A model generated the notes under the pieces. That model was not told the DNA's origin. It worked only from the letters and a program-made list of their open reading frames with translations, and did not search any database. This document shows positions 1-8,182 of a stretch of 64,000 nt of DNA, piece by piece. Numbering within the stretch: position 1 is the stretch's first letter; the number at the start of each line of letters is the position of its first letter. The translations under genes and the position numbers were made by a program. This stretch comes from Carnobacterium inhibens subsp. inhibens DSM 13024 (GTDB taxonomy: Bacteria > Bacillota > Bacilli > Lactobacillales > Carnobacteriaceae). The stretch lies in NCBI RefSeq assembly GCF_000746825.1, contig NZ_JQIV01000006.1:1604784-1668783 (forward strand). Direction: 5' to 3'.

Positions 1-29
1 GAAGAAAATTTATTTTAGGAGGAACACTA

Positions 30-752
30 ATGAAAATTGGAATAATCGGTGCAGGACCAATAGGGACAACTATTGCTAAAAAATTGGTGAATAAAGGGCA
101 TGATGTCAAAATCGCAGACACCCGTGGATTAGATAATATGGCAGGGAAAGAAATCTCAGGAACACCTGTGATTGTAGAAGATGTCATAAAAAATAGTGAT
201 ACTCTTATTATTTCTCTCCCTTCTCATGTAATGCCAAGCATTCGCACCATTATCGATCAAGTTGATAAAGACGTAATTGTTGTAGATACGTCAAATTACT
301 ATCCATTCAGAGACAGTAAAATTGAAGATATCGAGAATGGAATGGTCGAAAGTCTTTGGGTTTCAAAACAATTAGGTAGACCTGTCATTAAAGCTATCAG
401 CAATCAATTAGCTTACACTTTGGAAAATAAAGGAACCCCAGAAGGTACTAGTGGACGTATCGCAATGACAGTTTCAGGTGATGACCACTTACAAAAACAA
501 CTAGTCATGGGCTTAGTAAATGATTTAGGTTTTGATTCAGTAGATAGTGGCTCTTTAAGTGAGTCATGGAGACAACAACCTGGAAACCCTGCTTACTGCA
601 CAGAATTAACAAAAGACGAGTTAATAGACGCCTTAAAAAAAGCAGATAAAGAAAAAGCACCCTTGTTAAGAGATAAAGTAATGGAAAACTTTTCACCTGA
701 TTTCACTCACTCAGACATCGTAAACTTAAATAGAGAAATCTATAACTCATAA
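30..752 (+). CDS. NAD(P)-binding F420-reductase-like oxidoreductase
   Basis: Predicted soluble Rossmann-fold oxidoreductase of the NADPH-dependent F420 reductase-like family, 240 aa. The N-terminus carries the dinucleotide-binding motif GAGPIGTTIA (residues 7-16), and an acidic residue (D30) follows the second strand. The middle resembles the family's second half, but no F420 is expected in this organism, so the true substrate is unknown. The start is supported by AGGAGG about 8 nt upstream. It lies just before marR and a cluster of flavin-dependent monooxygenases, so a shared redox or detoxification role is an inference. Its promoter lies left of the window or in the first 20 bases. Confidence 0.75.
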   Translation: MKIGIIGAGPIGTTIAKKLVNKGHDVKIADTRGLDNMAGKEISGTPVIVEDVIKNSDTLIISLPSHVMPSIRTIIDQVDKDVIVVDTSNYYPFRDSKIEDIENGMVESLWVSKQLGRPVIKAISNQLAYTLENKGTPEGTSGRIAMTVSGDDHLQKQLVMGLVNDLGFDSVDSGSLSESWRQQPGNPAYCTELTKDELIDALKKADKEKAPLLRDKVMENFSPDFTHSDIVNLNREIYNS

Positions 753-791
753 GCTAGTCAAGTGAATAAGGTTTTAGTTTATAGCATGCTG

Positions 792-831
792 TTGACACTT
801 TAATTTTTTCGTTATATGATTAGCAAGCTAA
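792..831 (+). promoter_or_regulatory. marR promoter with overlapping palindromic operator
   Basis: A near-perfect sigma-A promoter: TTGACA at 792-797, a 17-nt spacer and TATGAT at 815-820. The palindrome TTAGC-AA-GCTAA (820-831) begins at the last base of the -10 box. A MarR dimer bound there would block RNA polymerase, so autorepression is likely. The same core recurs at 1296-1307, 1363-1374 and, with one change, at 4184-4195. Confidence 0.75.
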
Positions 832-850
832 ATATATTTGGAGGTGCTAC

Positions 851-1276
851 ATGGAAGACAGTCTTGAGTGTCAAATTCGTGAGCTATTAGATAGAGTCTC
901 ATTCCGTATGCGTCGCGATTATAGTGAAAGCCTAAGAGAAATTAATTTATATGTTGGTCAAGATAAATTACTTCATCGCTTATGGTCAGGGGATGGAATT
1001 ACACAAATGCAGCTATGCACCCACTTAAATTGTGAACCACCTACTGTAACGAATATGGTTAAATCACTAGAGGAAAATGGCTTCATCTACCGAGAACGTG
1101 ACCAAAAGGATTCAAGAGTTATGCGGATTTTCCTAACCGAAGAAGGAAAAGAGCTGAAAGAACCTATTAATGAAAGATGGACGAAGCAACAAGATAAGTT
1201 GCTTAAATCAACTTTACCAGAAGAACGTCTGCTATTAAGACGACTTTTGAAGCAAATGGAAAGTAACTTGTATTAG
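851..1276 (+). CDS. MarR family transcriptional regulator
   Basis: Winged-helix repressor of the MarR family, 141 aa, the usual length. The central part has the typical recognition helix (CEPPTVTNMVKSLEENGFI, about residues 62-80) followed by the wing with the conserved D-x-R stretch (RDQKDSRVMRIFLTEEG, about 83-99). An AGGTG-type ribosome-binding site (TTGGAGGTGC) precedes the ATG. It is transcribed from a strong promoter that overlaps a TTAGC-NN-GCTAA palindrome. Two more copies lie directly downstream, before the broken monooxygenase, and a degenerate copy precedes the 4305 monooxygenase. It probably controls this whole oxidoreductase cluster; the inducer is unknown. Confidence 0.92.
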   Translation: MEDSLECQIRELLDRVSFRMRRDYSESLREINLYVGQDKLLHRLWSGDGITQMQLCTHLNCEPPTVTNMVKSLEENGFIYRERDQKDSRVMRIFLTEEGKELKEPINERWTKQQDKLLKSTLPEERLLLRRLLKQMESNLY

Positions 1277-1279
1277 TTT

Positions 1280-1323
1280 CTTTTCACGAATATACTTAGC
1301 AAGCTAAATATATTCGTGAAAAG
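1280..1323. promoter_or_regulatory. 21-bp inverted repeat with MarR operator core
   Basis: Arms 1280-1300 and 1303-1323 pair at 20 of 21 positions around an AA loop. The centre is the same TTAGC-AA-GCTAA core seen at the marR promoter. It starts three bases after the marR stop codon, so it may act both as an RNA hairpin at the end of marR and as a DNA operator. No run of T follows on the + strand, so it is not a classical terminator. Confidence 0.65.
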
Positions 1324-1354
1324 AAAAAACTCTTTACGTTACGAGTAAGTTTAG

Positions 1355-1382
1355 CAAAATACTTAGCTTGCTAAGTATTTTG
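1355..1382. promoter_or_regulatory. 13-bp palindromic operator before monooxygenase pseudogene
   Basis: Perfect inverted repeat, arms 1355-1367 and 1370-1382, centre TTAGC-TT-GCTAA. It matches the core at the marR promoter and lies 34 bases before the probable ATG of the following monooxygenase gene, as expected for a MarR-controlled promoter. No clear -35/-10 pair could be fixed around it. Confidence 0.65.
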
Positions 1383-1415
1383 TCTCGTATATTAATACCA
1401 AACGAGATTTTATTT

Positions 1416-2305
1416 ATGATGTTAAAAGATAAAAATGAATTAAAACTATCACTGTTAGACTTCGTCCATATCTATAAGGGTTCAAACCCTATTGAAAGCC
1501 TCGCTAATACTACAGAAGTTGTAAAACTTGCAGATAAACTTGGTTTTTATAGATATTGGTTCACTGAACATCATAATACAACGAATCAAATCAGCACTTC
1601 ACCCCGGAAGAATTGATCTTGGTATAGGAAGAGCTTCAGGAACAGACACTCTAACTGCAAGAGCTTTACAAGTTTCGTCGGAAGATTTCTCCTTGAAATT
1701 AGATAGTTTACTATCCTTCTTTTCACGCAATTTTCCTGAGGACCATCCTTACCGTCATATCAAAGTACCTGGTGATTTTCCATTAATTTCTGATTTTTAT
1801 ATGTTGGGTTCAAGCCAAGGTGGACTACAGTACGCAATTGAAAAAGGACTTGGATTTGTTTTTGCAGCACACTTATCGCCAGAATTAGCCGTTCCAGTTC
1901 TTCGTTCATATCATGAAAAAATTCGAACCGTCTAAATACATGAAAGAACCAAAAGGAATTTTATCGATACCGGTTATTACAGCAGAATCAGAGGAAGAAG
2001 CAAAATATTTAGCAGGCCCAATGGAATTACTATGGGCAAGAATGGCTACAGGGTCTAGCAACCTTGCTGTTGTATCGCCAGAAGAAACATCAGAGCATAA
2101 ATATACCAATGCAGAATTAGCTGCATATAACAACAATAAACAACGTTTTATCATTGGAAGCATACAGACAGTCGCACAAAAATTAAGAGCACTAGCAAAA
2201 GAGACTTTAGTTGATGTAATTATGATTGTTGATTTTTATGGGGAACAAGAAGGGCGTTTAAAAGCCTATAATTTGCTTGCAGAAAAATTCTTACATTCAA
2301 CATAA
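1416..2305 (+). pseudogene. Broken luciferase-like (LLM) flavin monooxygenase
   Basis: Remains of an LLM-class flavin-dependent oxidoreductase (bacterial luciferase fold). Three pieces in different frames can be read: the N-terminus to FTEHHNTTNQISTSP (to about 1604), a middle piece from HPGRIDLGIGRASGTD to RSYHEKI, and a C-terminal piece from FEPSKYMKEPKG to the stop at 2305. The first break also lacks about 40 residues normally found between NQISTSP and the LHPGRIDLG motif, and the junction lies at CTTCACCC (1597-1604), as in a short-repeat deletion. The second break is a one-base expansion of an A run at 1916-1921. An ATG at 1416 is the likely original start but has only a weak ribosome-binding site. 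Confidence 0.85.
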
Positions 2306-2371
2306 GAAAATAAATACTTAAAATTTAAGATAATCATAATATTTTATTTCGATAGAGAGAAGGTGAAAAGA

Positions 2372-3502
2372 ATGGATAATAGAAAAATGTTAAAAATGGG
2401 CGCTATTATTGAAGGTGTGGGCTATAACCATATGGGGTGGCGACACCCTGACATGCCTGCTGATGCGAGTGAAAATATCGATTACTATGTAAAACAAGCA
2501 AAAATTGCAGAAAAGGCGAAATTCGATACTTTGTTTTTAATCGATGTCAGCCATGTTGGGCCGGGAAACATACCACATTACTTGAGCATGTTTGAAGGAG
2601 TCAGCATCATGTCAGCGCTTAGTATGGTTACTAAGAATATTGGCCTTTCAGCAACCATTGCTGCGTCGTACGGAGATCCATTTTCTGCTGCGAGACAGAT
2701 ATTATCCCTCGACAAAATCAGCAAAGGCCGCGCCTCCCTAAATGCGATTACCTCAAATCCGGGTGGAATGATGAACTATAGCAGAGGGCATCTAACAAAA
2801 GCAGATCAGTACCCGATGCAAAAAGAATTTATGGAGATTCTCTTAGGTTTATGGGATTCATATGAAGATGATGCTTTTATACGAGATAAAGCAAATGGAA
2901 TCTATTTAAATCCACAAAAAATGCATCCTATAAACTATAGAGGGAATTATTTTTCGGTAGATGGTCCATTGAATCTTAGTCGTTCAGTCCAAGGTAGACC
3001 GGTACTCTTCACGGCGGGTATGTCTGATAATTTTATGAATAATGCTGCGAAGTATACGGATGGAGTCTTTACCTTTGCTCAATCAGTTGATAATTTAAAA
3101 GAAATTGTGACAAAAATTAAAAAAAAGGTAGCATTAGAAGGACGATCTCCTGAGGACTTTATTGTTGCGGTTTCACAGCAAGTGCTTGTTGGCAGAACTG
3201 AAAAAGAAGCCGAAGAAAAATTCCGGGAAATGGAAAGTTTAATCCCTCAGTATAGAATTCCAAAACCTTTATTTTTCGGCTCGGCCGAGAAAGTCGCCGA
3301 TCAAATTCAGGAATGGTATGAAGCAGGTTCCATGGATATGTTGTTGGTTCAACAAGAGCATCCAACAGCTTTAGAAGATTTCGCTGATTTAGTCGTTCCA
3401 ATTTTACAGGATAGAGGCATTTTCCGTACAGAATATGAATCAGATACGCTACGAGGAAACTTAGGTCTTCCTTACCCTAAGAACAAGTATACTAAATCAT
3501 AA
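2372..3502 (+). CDS. NtaA/DszA-type FMN-dependent monooxygenase
   Basis: Flavin-dependent monooxygenase of the luciferase superfamily, nitrilotriacetate/dibenzothiophene monooxygenase branch, 376 aa. Such enzymes use FMNH2 from a separate flavin reductase and O2 to oxidise small organic molecules; the substrate here cannot be read from sequence. Family features include the N-terminal GVGYNHMGWRHPD, the Ala/Ser-rich AATIAASYGDPFSAARQ-like strand, the NAITSNPGGMMNY loop and RPVLFTAGMS. I prefer ATG 2372 over GTG 2363: AGAAGG (2357-2362) abuts the GTG but is 9 nt from the ATG. It is about 40 residues shorter than typical NtaA proteins. The flavin reductase gene lies 144 nt downstream and is the probable partner. 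Confidence 0.85.
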   Translation: MDNRKMLKMGAIIEGVGYNHMGWRHPDMPADASENIDYYVKQAKIAEKAKFDTLFLIDVSHVGPGNIPHYLSMFEGVSIMSALSMVTKNIGLSATIAASYGDPFSAARQILSLDKISKGRASLNAITSNPGGMMNYSRGHLTKADQYPMQKEFMEILLGLWDSYEDDAFIRDKANGIYLNPQKMHPINYRGNYFSVDGPLNLSRSVQGRPVLFTAGMSDNFMNNAAKYTDGVFTFAQSVDNLKEIVTKIKKKVALEGRSPEDFIVAVSQQVLVGRTEKEAEEKFREMESLIPQYRIPKPLFFGSAEKVADQIQEWYEAGSMDMLLVQQEHPTALEDFADLVVPILQDRGIFRTEYESDTLRGNLGLPYPKNKYTKS

Positions 3503-3542
3503 TTTTATTACTCTTAGGGTAGCAGCGTTTAGTAATATATCA

Positions 3543-3586
3543 ATTGAATTGGAATTGTATTCAACTTATTCCAAATGCAATTCAAT
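3543..3586. repeat. Nested inverted repeat in intergenic region
   Basis: Outer arms ATTGAATTG (3543-3551) and CAATTCAAT (3578-3586) enclose inner arms TTGGAAT (3549-3555) and ATTCCAA (3568-3574). It lies between the 2372 monooxygenase and the flavin reductase gene. No T run follows, so an operator or mRNA-processing hairpin is as likely as a terminator. Confidence 0.4.
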
Positions 3587-3646
3587 AGGATTAATTAATT
3601 TATACAGCTAAAAAAATAAACTGCATAATTAAAGGAGACTTCACAG

Positions 3647-4141
3647 ATGTTAAATAAAGCAGATGAACACTTATTTAAAGCAGCTCTAGGCAATTATCCG
3701 ACAGGAGTAGCTATTGTTACGACGGTAGACAATGAAGGACATCCAGTTGGATTAACAATCAACTCATTTACTTCCCTATCTATGGATCCCCTTCTGGTGC
3801 TCTGGTCTATCGATCATAAATCTTCGTCAATCCATACATTTAAAGAAACTGGAAAGTTTGTAGTCCATTTATTGGCAGAAGATCAAAATGAACTTGTACG
3901 AATTTTTTCAAAAAAAGATTTAGATCGTTTTAGTGAGATAAACTGGTCATTTTCAGCTAATCAATTGCCAATTATTGAAGGGGCTTTTGCTGTCTTTGAA
4001 TGTGAAACATTTCAAACCATAGAGGCAGGAGATCATACTATTTTTATTGGTTCAGTGAAAAATATGCAAGTGAAAGAAAAAAGTCCCCTACTTTATCATC
4101 GCAGAACAGTCGGATCAATACCATTAGGGTTTCATGCTTAA
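3647..4141 (+). CDS. Flavin reductase family protein
   Basis: FMN-binding split-barrel flavin reductase, 164 aa, as in the small reductase components of two-component monooxygenases. The N-terminus ALGNYPTGVAIVTT (about 13-26), the GLTINSFTSLSMDPLLVLWSI region (about 35-56) and the HTIFIGSV strand near residue 130 are typical. It would supply reduced flavin to the neighbouring FMN-dependent monooxygenases at 2372 and 4305. AAAGGAG lies about 9 nt before the ATG. Transcription may be shared with the preceding gene, although 144 nt separate them. Confidence 0.9.
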   Translation: MLNKADEHLFKAALGNYPTGVAIVTTVDNEGHPVGLTINSFTSLSMDPLLVLWSIDHKSSSIHTFKETGKFVVHLLAEDQNELVRIFSKKDLDRFSEINWSFSANQLPIIEGAFAVFECETFQTIEAGDHTIFIGSVKNMQVKEKSPLLYHRRTVGSIPLGFHA

Positions 4142-4183
4142 TCAGAAATACATTTATAATCTAAGATTAATTCAATTTAATAG

Positions 4184-4195
4184 TTAGCAACCTAA
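4184..4195. promoter_or_regulatory. Degenerate MarR operator before second monooxygenase
   Basis: TTAGCAACCTAA followed by GTATT differs from the TTAGC-AA-GCTAA core at one position and shares its flank. It is 110 bases before the 4305 gene, in the only long gap of that part of the cluster. I read it as a weak fourth site for the MarR regulator; this is an inference. Confidence 0.4.
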
Positions 4196-4304
4196 GTATT
4201 AACCACCCAATAATTTAAGATTAGTCCCTATTCCTATTGAATAATGCTAAGAAATTAAGTTATCAATACTTTTGATAACTTAAAAAACTAGGAGGAAGAT
4301 AAAG

Positions 4305-5639
4305 ATGGAAAATAGAAAAGAAATGCAATTAGCACTACAAATGGTTGCTGGATATGGTGGTGAATTCACTTCATGGAGAATGCCTGGTGCCGACCCAACT
4401 AGTTATATTAATATTGATAGTTACGTAGAAGGGGCAAAGTTAGCAGAAAAAGGGAAATTCCATATGATTTTCATTGCTGATACGCCAGCATTAAGCAATG
4501 ATTTAGGTCCTCATTCTCCTATGTACCCTATGGACCCAATGTTATCGTTAATGGCCGTAGCTAGAGAAACTGAACATATTGGTCTAGTAGCTACAATGTC
4601 AACAACATTTAACTATCCATATAACATAGCGCGTCAATTCAAAGCATTAGATGTTATCAGTAAAGGACGTGTGGGTTGGAATGCAGTAACAACCTCTGCT
4701 CCTGAAGCAGCAGCTAACTTTGGTAGTCGTGTGGATAGCCGCGAAATAAGATATGCTAAGGCCCATGAGAGTATTCAAATTGTCCAAGCACTATGGGGAA
4801 GTTGGGAAAAAGATGCCTTAACTTTAGATACGGAAGATGGAGAATTTGCCAATATGGACAACATACAACCCATTAATCTTCAAGGGGAGTATTATGCTTC
4901 GCAAGGTCCTCTACCCATTCCTCCTTCTGAACAAGGTCAACCTGTAATCTTCCAAGCAGGTGGTGGAATTGAAGGTTTGGAATTGGCTGGACGCTATGCT
5001 TCAGGAGTCTATGCTAATCCTTACGACATAGAGTCAGCACGTGAACACAGAGCTGCCATTCGCCAAAGTGCAAGTCGTTTTGGTAGAAACCCAGACGATA
5101 TCAAGATGCTTACAGGTTTTATGTTTTCTTTAGGTTCAACTGAAGAAGAAGCTTTAGAAAGACGCAGAAAACTTATGAGTTTTGACCCTAAGGAGATACC
5201 AAACAGAGTAAGCTATCTTGGTATTATGGTTGGTGTACCAATGTCAGTAGACTCGATTGATATTGATCAACCTTTAGAAGATAAGCTATTGCAAAGAGCT
5301 CATGCTAATCCTAGAGATCCTCGTTCTGAAAAAGCCTTAGAATTATTGAAAAAAGGTCTATCCATTCGCGATGTTCTCGCTCATGGTGTAATCAACTATC
5401 ATCCAGTGGTTGCTGGTACACCCGTTCAAGTTGCCGACTTTTTAGAAGAATGGTTTTTAGCTGGAGCAAGTGATGGTTTTTCTATTGTTCCAGATGTTGC
5501 TAATGAAGGAATTGCAGATTTTGTAAAACTAGTTGTACCTATTTTACAGGAACGTGGCTTATACCATAAGGATTACGAAGGAAAAACACTTCGTGAAAAT
5601 ATGGGAGTTCCTTACCAATACGGAATGCTCGACTACTAA
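4305..5639 (+). CDS. NtaA/DmoA-type FMN-dependent monooxygenase
   Basis: Full-length (444 aa) FMN-dependent monooxygenase of the NtaA/SnaA/DszA luciferase-like branch. Visible family features are the N-terminal SWRMPGADP, the FIADTPAL strand, the MSTTFNYPYNIARQF segment, the GRVGWNAVTTS loop, the YAKAHESIQIVQALWGSWE stretch and QPVIFQAGGG. It needs FMNH2 from a partner reductase, most simply the product of 3647. The start follows AGGAGG by 10 nt. It is a distant paralogue of the shorter 2372 enzyme, and both share a C-terminal VVPILQ(D/E)RG motif. Substrate unknown. Confidence 0.9.
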   Translation: MENRKEMQLALQMVAGYGGEFTSWRMPGADPTSYINIDSYVEGAKLAEKGKFHMIFIADTPALSNDLGPHSPMYPMDPMLSLMAVARETEHIGLVATMSTTFNYPYNIARQFKALDVISKGRVGWNAVTTSAPEAAANFGSRVDSREIRYAKAHESIQIVQALWGSWEKDALTLDTEDGEFANMDNIQPINLQGEYYASQGPLPIPPSEQGQPVIFQAGGGIEGLELAGRYASGVYANPYDIESAREHRAAIRQSASRFGRNPDDIKMLTGFMFSLGSTEEEALERRRKLMSFDPKEIPNRVSYLGIMVGVPMSVDSIDIDQPLEDKLLQRAHANPRDPRSEKALELLKKGLSIRDVLAHGVINYHPVVAGTPVQVADFLEEWFLAGASDGFSIVPDVANEGIADFVKLVVPILQERGLYHKDYEGKTLRENMGVPYQYGMLDY

Positions 5640-5642
5640 TAC

Positions 5643-5688
5643 TTTTATTTAAAAAGGTATTCATATATGTATACCTCTTTAAATAAAA
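5643..5688 (+). terminator. Hairpin downstream of monooxygenase
   Basis: Arms 5643-5660 and 5671-5688 pair as TTTTATTTAAA/TTTAAATAAAA plus GGTAT/ATACC, with a small internal loop. It starts 3 bases after the stop codon of the 4305 gene. The stem is AT-rich and no T run follows, so termination strength is uncertain. Confidence 0.5.
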
Positions 5689-5843
5689 TAAGAGATTTTA
5701 CACCCTCATTGCTTATTAGACTTTTACAAATAAATTGTGGATGACTATTTTTTTCTTATCACCAAGTTTAAAAATTAGATGTATCAAGTAAAAAAAGTTA
5801 TTTTTATATTTTAAGTTACAAAGGACTTCAGGAGGAGATCATA

Positions 5844-6068
5844 ATGACTAATAGAATAGCTGAAATATTAAATATAGAAAAACCGATTATACAGGGACCA
5901 ATGGCTTGGATTACGAATGCTGAATTTGTTGCAGCAGTAAGTAACGCTGGGAGACTAGGTATCTTAGGTCCAAATGCTGGTCAAACTGACGTTACCCGTT
6001 CACCTGAAAAAACTGCGGAGAGAATGAAAATTGAAATACAAAAAGCCAATTACACTACAAATAGCTAA
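5844..6068 (+). pseudogene. Truncated nitronate monooxygenase, N-terminal fragment
   Basis: The first about 70 residues of a nitronate monooxygenase (2-nitropropane dioxygenase family), an FMN enzyme normally of 310-360 aa. The N-terminus has the family's KPIIQGPMAWITNAEFVAAVSNAG motif pattern (FMN-binding loop, about residues 13-36) and the LGPNAGQTDVTRSPEKTAERM stretch. A perfect AGGAGG precedes the ATG. Homology stops near KANYTT, and a stop codon follows at once. The break coincides with the end of a second gene fragment read from the opposite strand (6062-6161), so this is a recombination junction. Confidence 0.85.
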
Positions 6069-6161
6069 ATACGTTCTCTGATGATAAAAGTTATGCTTAA
6101 TATATTGGGAGAACATTAATTTTCCTTTGGCTATAATTTCATTATTGTCTTCTTGAATCAT
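6062..6161 (-). pseudogene. 5' fragment of a YcxB-like gene
   Basis: Read on the minus strand from ATG 6161, about 32 codons match the start of the YcxB-like protein at 19250-19759: MIQEDNNEIIAKGKL here against MNQEEAKEITAKGSL there, then SQYIK against AQYMK. The upstream AAGAGGTG ribosome-binding site and its 8-nt spacing are also shared. Homology ends at about 6062, exactly where the nitronate monooxygenase fragment ends. The gene is dead, with the membrane and C-terminal parts absent. Between 6162 and 6377 I see no other gene. Confidence 0.7.
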
Positions 6162-6377
6162 AGCAAGCACCTCTTAACTGTTATTTTTGGAATTAAGCAG
6201 CCTAAATAAGAAAGAACGATAAAACAATGTAACCTCTATATCTATTTTGGGTACACTCTAAATAGCCACTCCTCAGTTCTCAAAATATCCGGACAAGCAT
6301 CTGCATCAATCAAAATTCCATAGTAAAAACTACTTTATTTTAGAAAATTTTGAGCTCGTACTTCCAGTATAATACAA

Positions 6378-6418
6378 AAATCTCTCCTATCATTTAAAAT
6401 CAACAATAGGAGAGATTT
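6378..6418 (-). terminator. Terminator of glycolipid operon
   Basis: A 13-bp perfect stem (6378-6390 with 6406-6418, arm AAATCTCTCCTAT). On the minus strand it is followed by TTTTTGTATT. It lies 40 bases past the stop of the last glycosyltransferase gene. Confidence 0.8.
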
Positions 6419-6458
6419 AATAAATTATTTCATCCATCAGACTAGCGACGCTTCTACT

Positions 6459-7472
6459 CTATGGAACCAAGTTTACAGGCATTAATTGCTGATAGAAATT
6501 TTTGAGCTGCTTGCCAACATTTTGAATACTTTTTTCAGAGACTTTACCATAACCTGCGTCCACTAATGAAGGTACTTCACCTTCGATGATTGCTTGACCA
6601 AGCTCAACAAAATGATCGATTGAACGTCCTTTATAAATAGTTTCCTCATGTGTGTAAGAGGGGGTAAAGACAGGAATATCCCGCACGAGCGTATTTGTTT
6701 TACTCGCTAAGGCTTCCAATAAGACGATTCCCTCTGTTTCTTCATGGGTCAGGAATACATATAAATCACAGGCTTGGTAAGCTACACGAAGTTCATCGCG
6801 TTCAATATAACCAGGAAATTGAAGATTGGACAACTCAGTTTCAATGGCCTCGACAACTTCTTTTGGCAATAAATTTTTGCCCGTATGACCGAACCAAATA
6901 AATTGATAGTCAGGTAAACGTTTTGCCATTTCAACAAAATCTAAAATTCCTTTGCGCTTGATTTGTAAACCAACAGACAGAATTAATTTTTCATCTGGAG
7001 CGATCCCATACTTCTTTCTAAAAAGGAGTGTTTCTTCATCGGTACTACGCCAATACGACAGATCAATTCCGTTTGAAATGACTTCAATCGGTACATCAAT
7101 CCCGTAACCTTCGATTAAAGATTTTGAGTAAGCAGATGGAGTTAGCACTAGGTCTGCTGATGCATAACATTTCTTAATCCACCATCCGAATAGTGATGCA
7201 AGAGCATTCGCAAAAAAATAGGAGTTCCGAAAATCTTCAATAGTCGAATGCGCATGAAAGACAACAGGTTTTCCAGCTCTTTTTGCTTTCTTTGCTTTCA
7301 GATAAGACTGTGGAAAAATAGTGTTGATATGGATAATATCGTAGGGCTCTTCACCTGTTAATGTATAGAAAATATTCTCCTCAGTTAACGCCATTTGTTG
7401 GTGTTCAATCGCACGACCAACACCACTTTGTTTAATGTATTCTTGTAAATCATTGCATAAATAAATCTGCAT
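6459..7472 (-). CDS. GT4 glycosyltransferase, probable glycolipid synthase (second step)
   Basis: GT-B glycosyltransferase of family 4, 337 aa, cytoplasmic and probably membrane-associated. The C-terminal nucleotide-sugar domain shows LILSVGLQIKRKGILDFVEMAK (about 165-187) and the EETEGIVLLEALASKTNTLVRD motif (about 245-266), which contains the conserved E-x7-E pair. The family includes enterococcal and streptococcal diglucosyl-diacylglycerol synthases that build the lipoteichoic acid anchor. The operon pairing with a monoglucosyl-diacylglycerol-synthase-like gene supports that role but does not prove it. AAAGGGG precedes the ATG; the upstream VTT gene ends 14 nt away. Confidence 0.8.
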   Translation of the reverse strand: MQIYLCNDLQEYIKQSGVGRAIEHQQMALTEENIFYTLTGEEPYDIIHINTIFPQSYLKAKKAKRAGKPVVFHAHSTIEDFRNSYFFANALASLFGWWIKKCYASADLVLTPSAYSKSLIEGYGIDVPIEVISNGIDLSYWRSTDEETLLFRKKYGIAPDEKLILSVGLQIKRKGILDFVEMAKRLPDYQFIWFGHTGKNLLPKEVVEAIETELSNLQFPGYIERDELRVAYQACDLYVFLTHEETEGIVLLEALASKTNTLVRDIPVFTPSYTHEETIYKGRSIDHFVELGQAIIEGEVPSLVDAGYGKVSEKSIQNVGKQLKNFYQQLMPVNLVP

Positions 7473-7486
7473 TTCATTCCCCTTTA

Positions 7487-8140
7487 CTATCCTAATACTT
7501 GAAAAATAACATTTAATACTTTAGTCATACCATACGAATAAATAAGCAAGGTAATCGGTTTTCCGAGAGCTAAAATAACGAAATATTTTCGAAACGATAT
7601 ACTCGAAAGTCCGGCTAAGTAACATAAGAAATCAGCGGGTGATAATGGAAAGAACATCCCAAAAGTAAATAATCGATCAAATCGATGAGGGTCATCTAAC
7701 CAACGGATATATTTATTAATTTTTTTATCTCCAGCCAACAACTCCACGAATGGGCGACCTAGTTTTCGAGCAATCGCAAAATTAAGTACTGACCCAATCA
7801 TGATGCTTACGAAATTTAAAAAGAATCCATATCCCGCACCAAAAATCATCGTCCCCATGGGTATGGTCAAAGCACCAGGTATAATAGGGATAACGGTCTG
7901 AACAATTTGAATCCCCATAAACCCATACGGAGCCAACGCACCCATCGAATTCAAAAGATTTCGTAGAGCGATTTCAGAAGTGAAAATTTGCTGTTGGTAG
8001 CTCCAATAAAATCCGTAAATCGTTCCAAGAATACCCACAATGTTTAAAATATGCAACCCAAATCGAATTTTTTTTTTGTATTTAATTAAGAATGAGTTAA
8101 CCATTGATTTCAGAGATTTGTTAAAATGCTCTTTTTTCAT
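7487..8140 (-). CDS. VTT-domain (TVP38/TMEM64, DedA-like) membrane protein
   Basis: Integral membrane protein of the TVP38/TMEM64 (VTT, SNARE-associated) family, 217 aa, with about five hydrophobic segments. Signature parts are VIPIIPGALTIPMG, GSVLNFAIARKLGRPF and FFPLSPADFLCYLAGLSSISFRKY, containing the re-entrant Pro-rich loops. VTT proteins in eukaryotes and DedA relatives in bacteria are linked to lipid scrambling or flipping. Its place between two glycolipid synthase genes suggests moving the glycolipid across the membrane (inference). ATG 8140 is chosen over ATG 8176 because GAGGAGG lies 8 nt before it and 8176 lacks a ribosome-binding site. It is a paralogue of 11466-12026. Confidence 0.85.
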   Translation of the reverse strand: MKKEHFNKSLKSMVNSFLIKYKKKIRFGLHILNIVGILGTIYGFYWSYQQQIFTSEIALRNLLNSMGALAPYGFMGIQIVQTVIPIIPGALTIPMGTMIFGAGYGFFLNFVSIMIGSVLNFAIARKLGRPFVELLAGDKKINKYIRWLDDPHRFDRLFTFGMFFPLSPADFLCYLAGLSSISFRKYFVILALGKPITLLIYSYGMTKVLNVIFQVLG

Positions 8141-8182
8141 TGATTGTGCCTCCTCAATGGTTATTTTGTTCAACATTTATTT

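Noticed and set aside
505-696. Open frame opposite the reductase-like gene
   Set aside because: Low-complexity Leu-rich shadow of a real gene on the other strand.
5844-6068. Small intact protein of 74 aa
   Set aside because: It matches only the first fifth of nitronate monooxygenase, so it cannot hold the active site; called a pseudogene.
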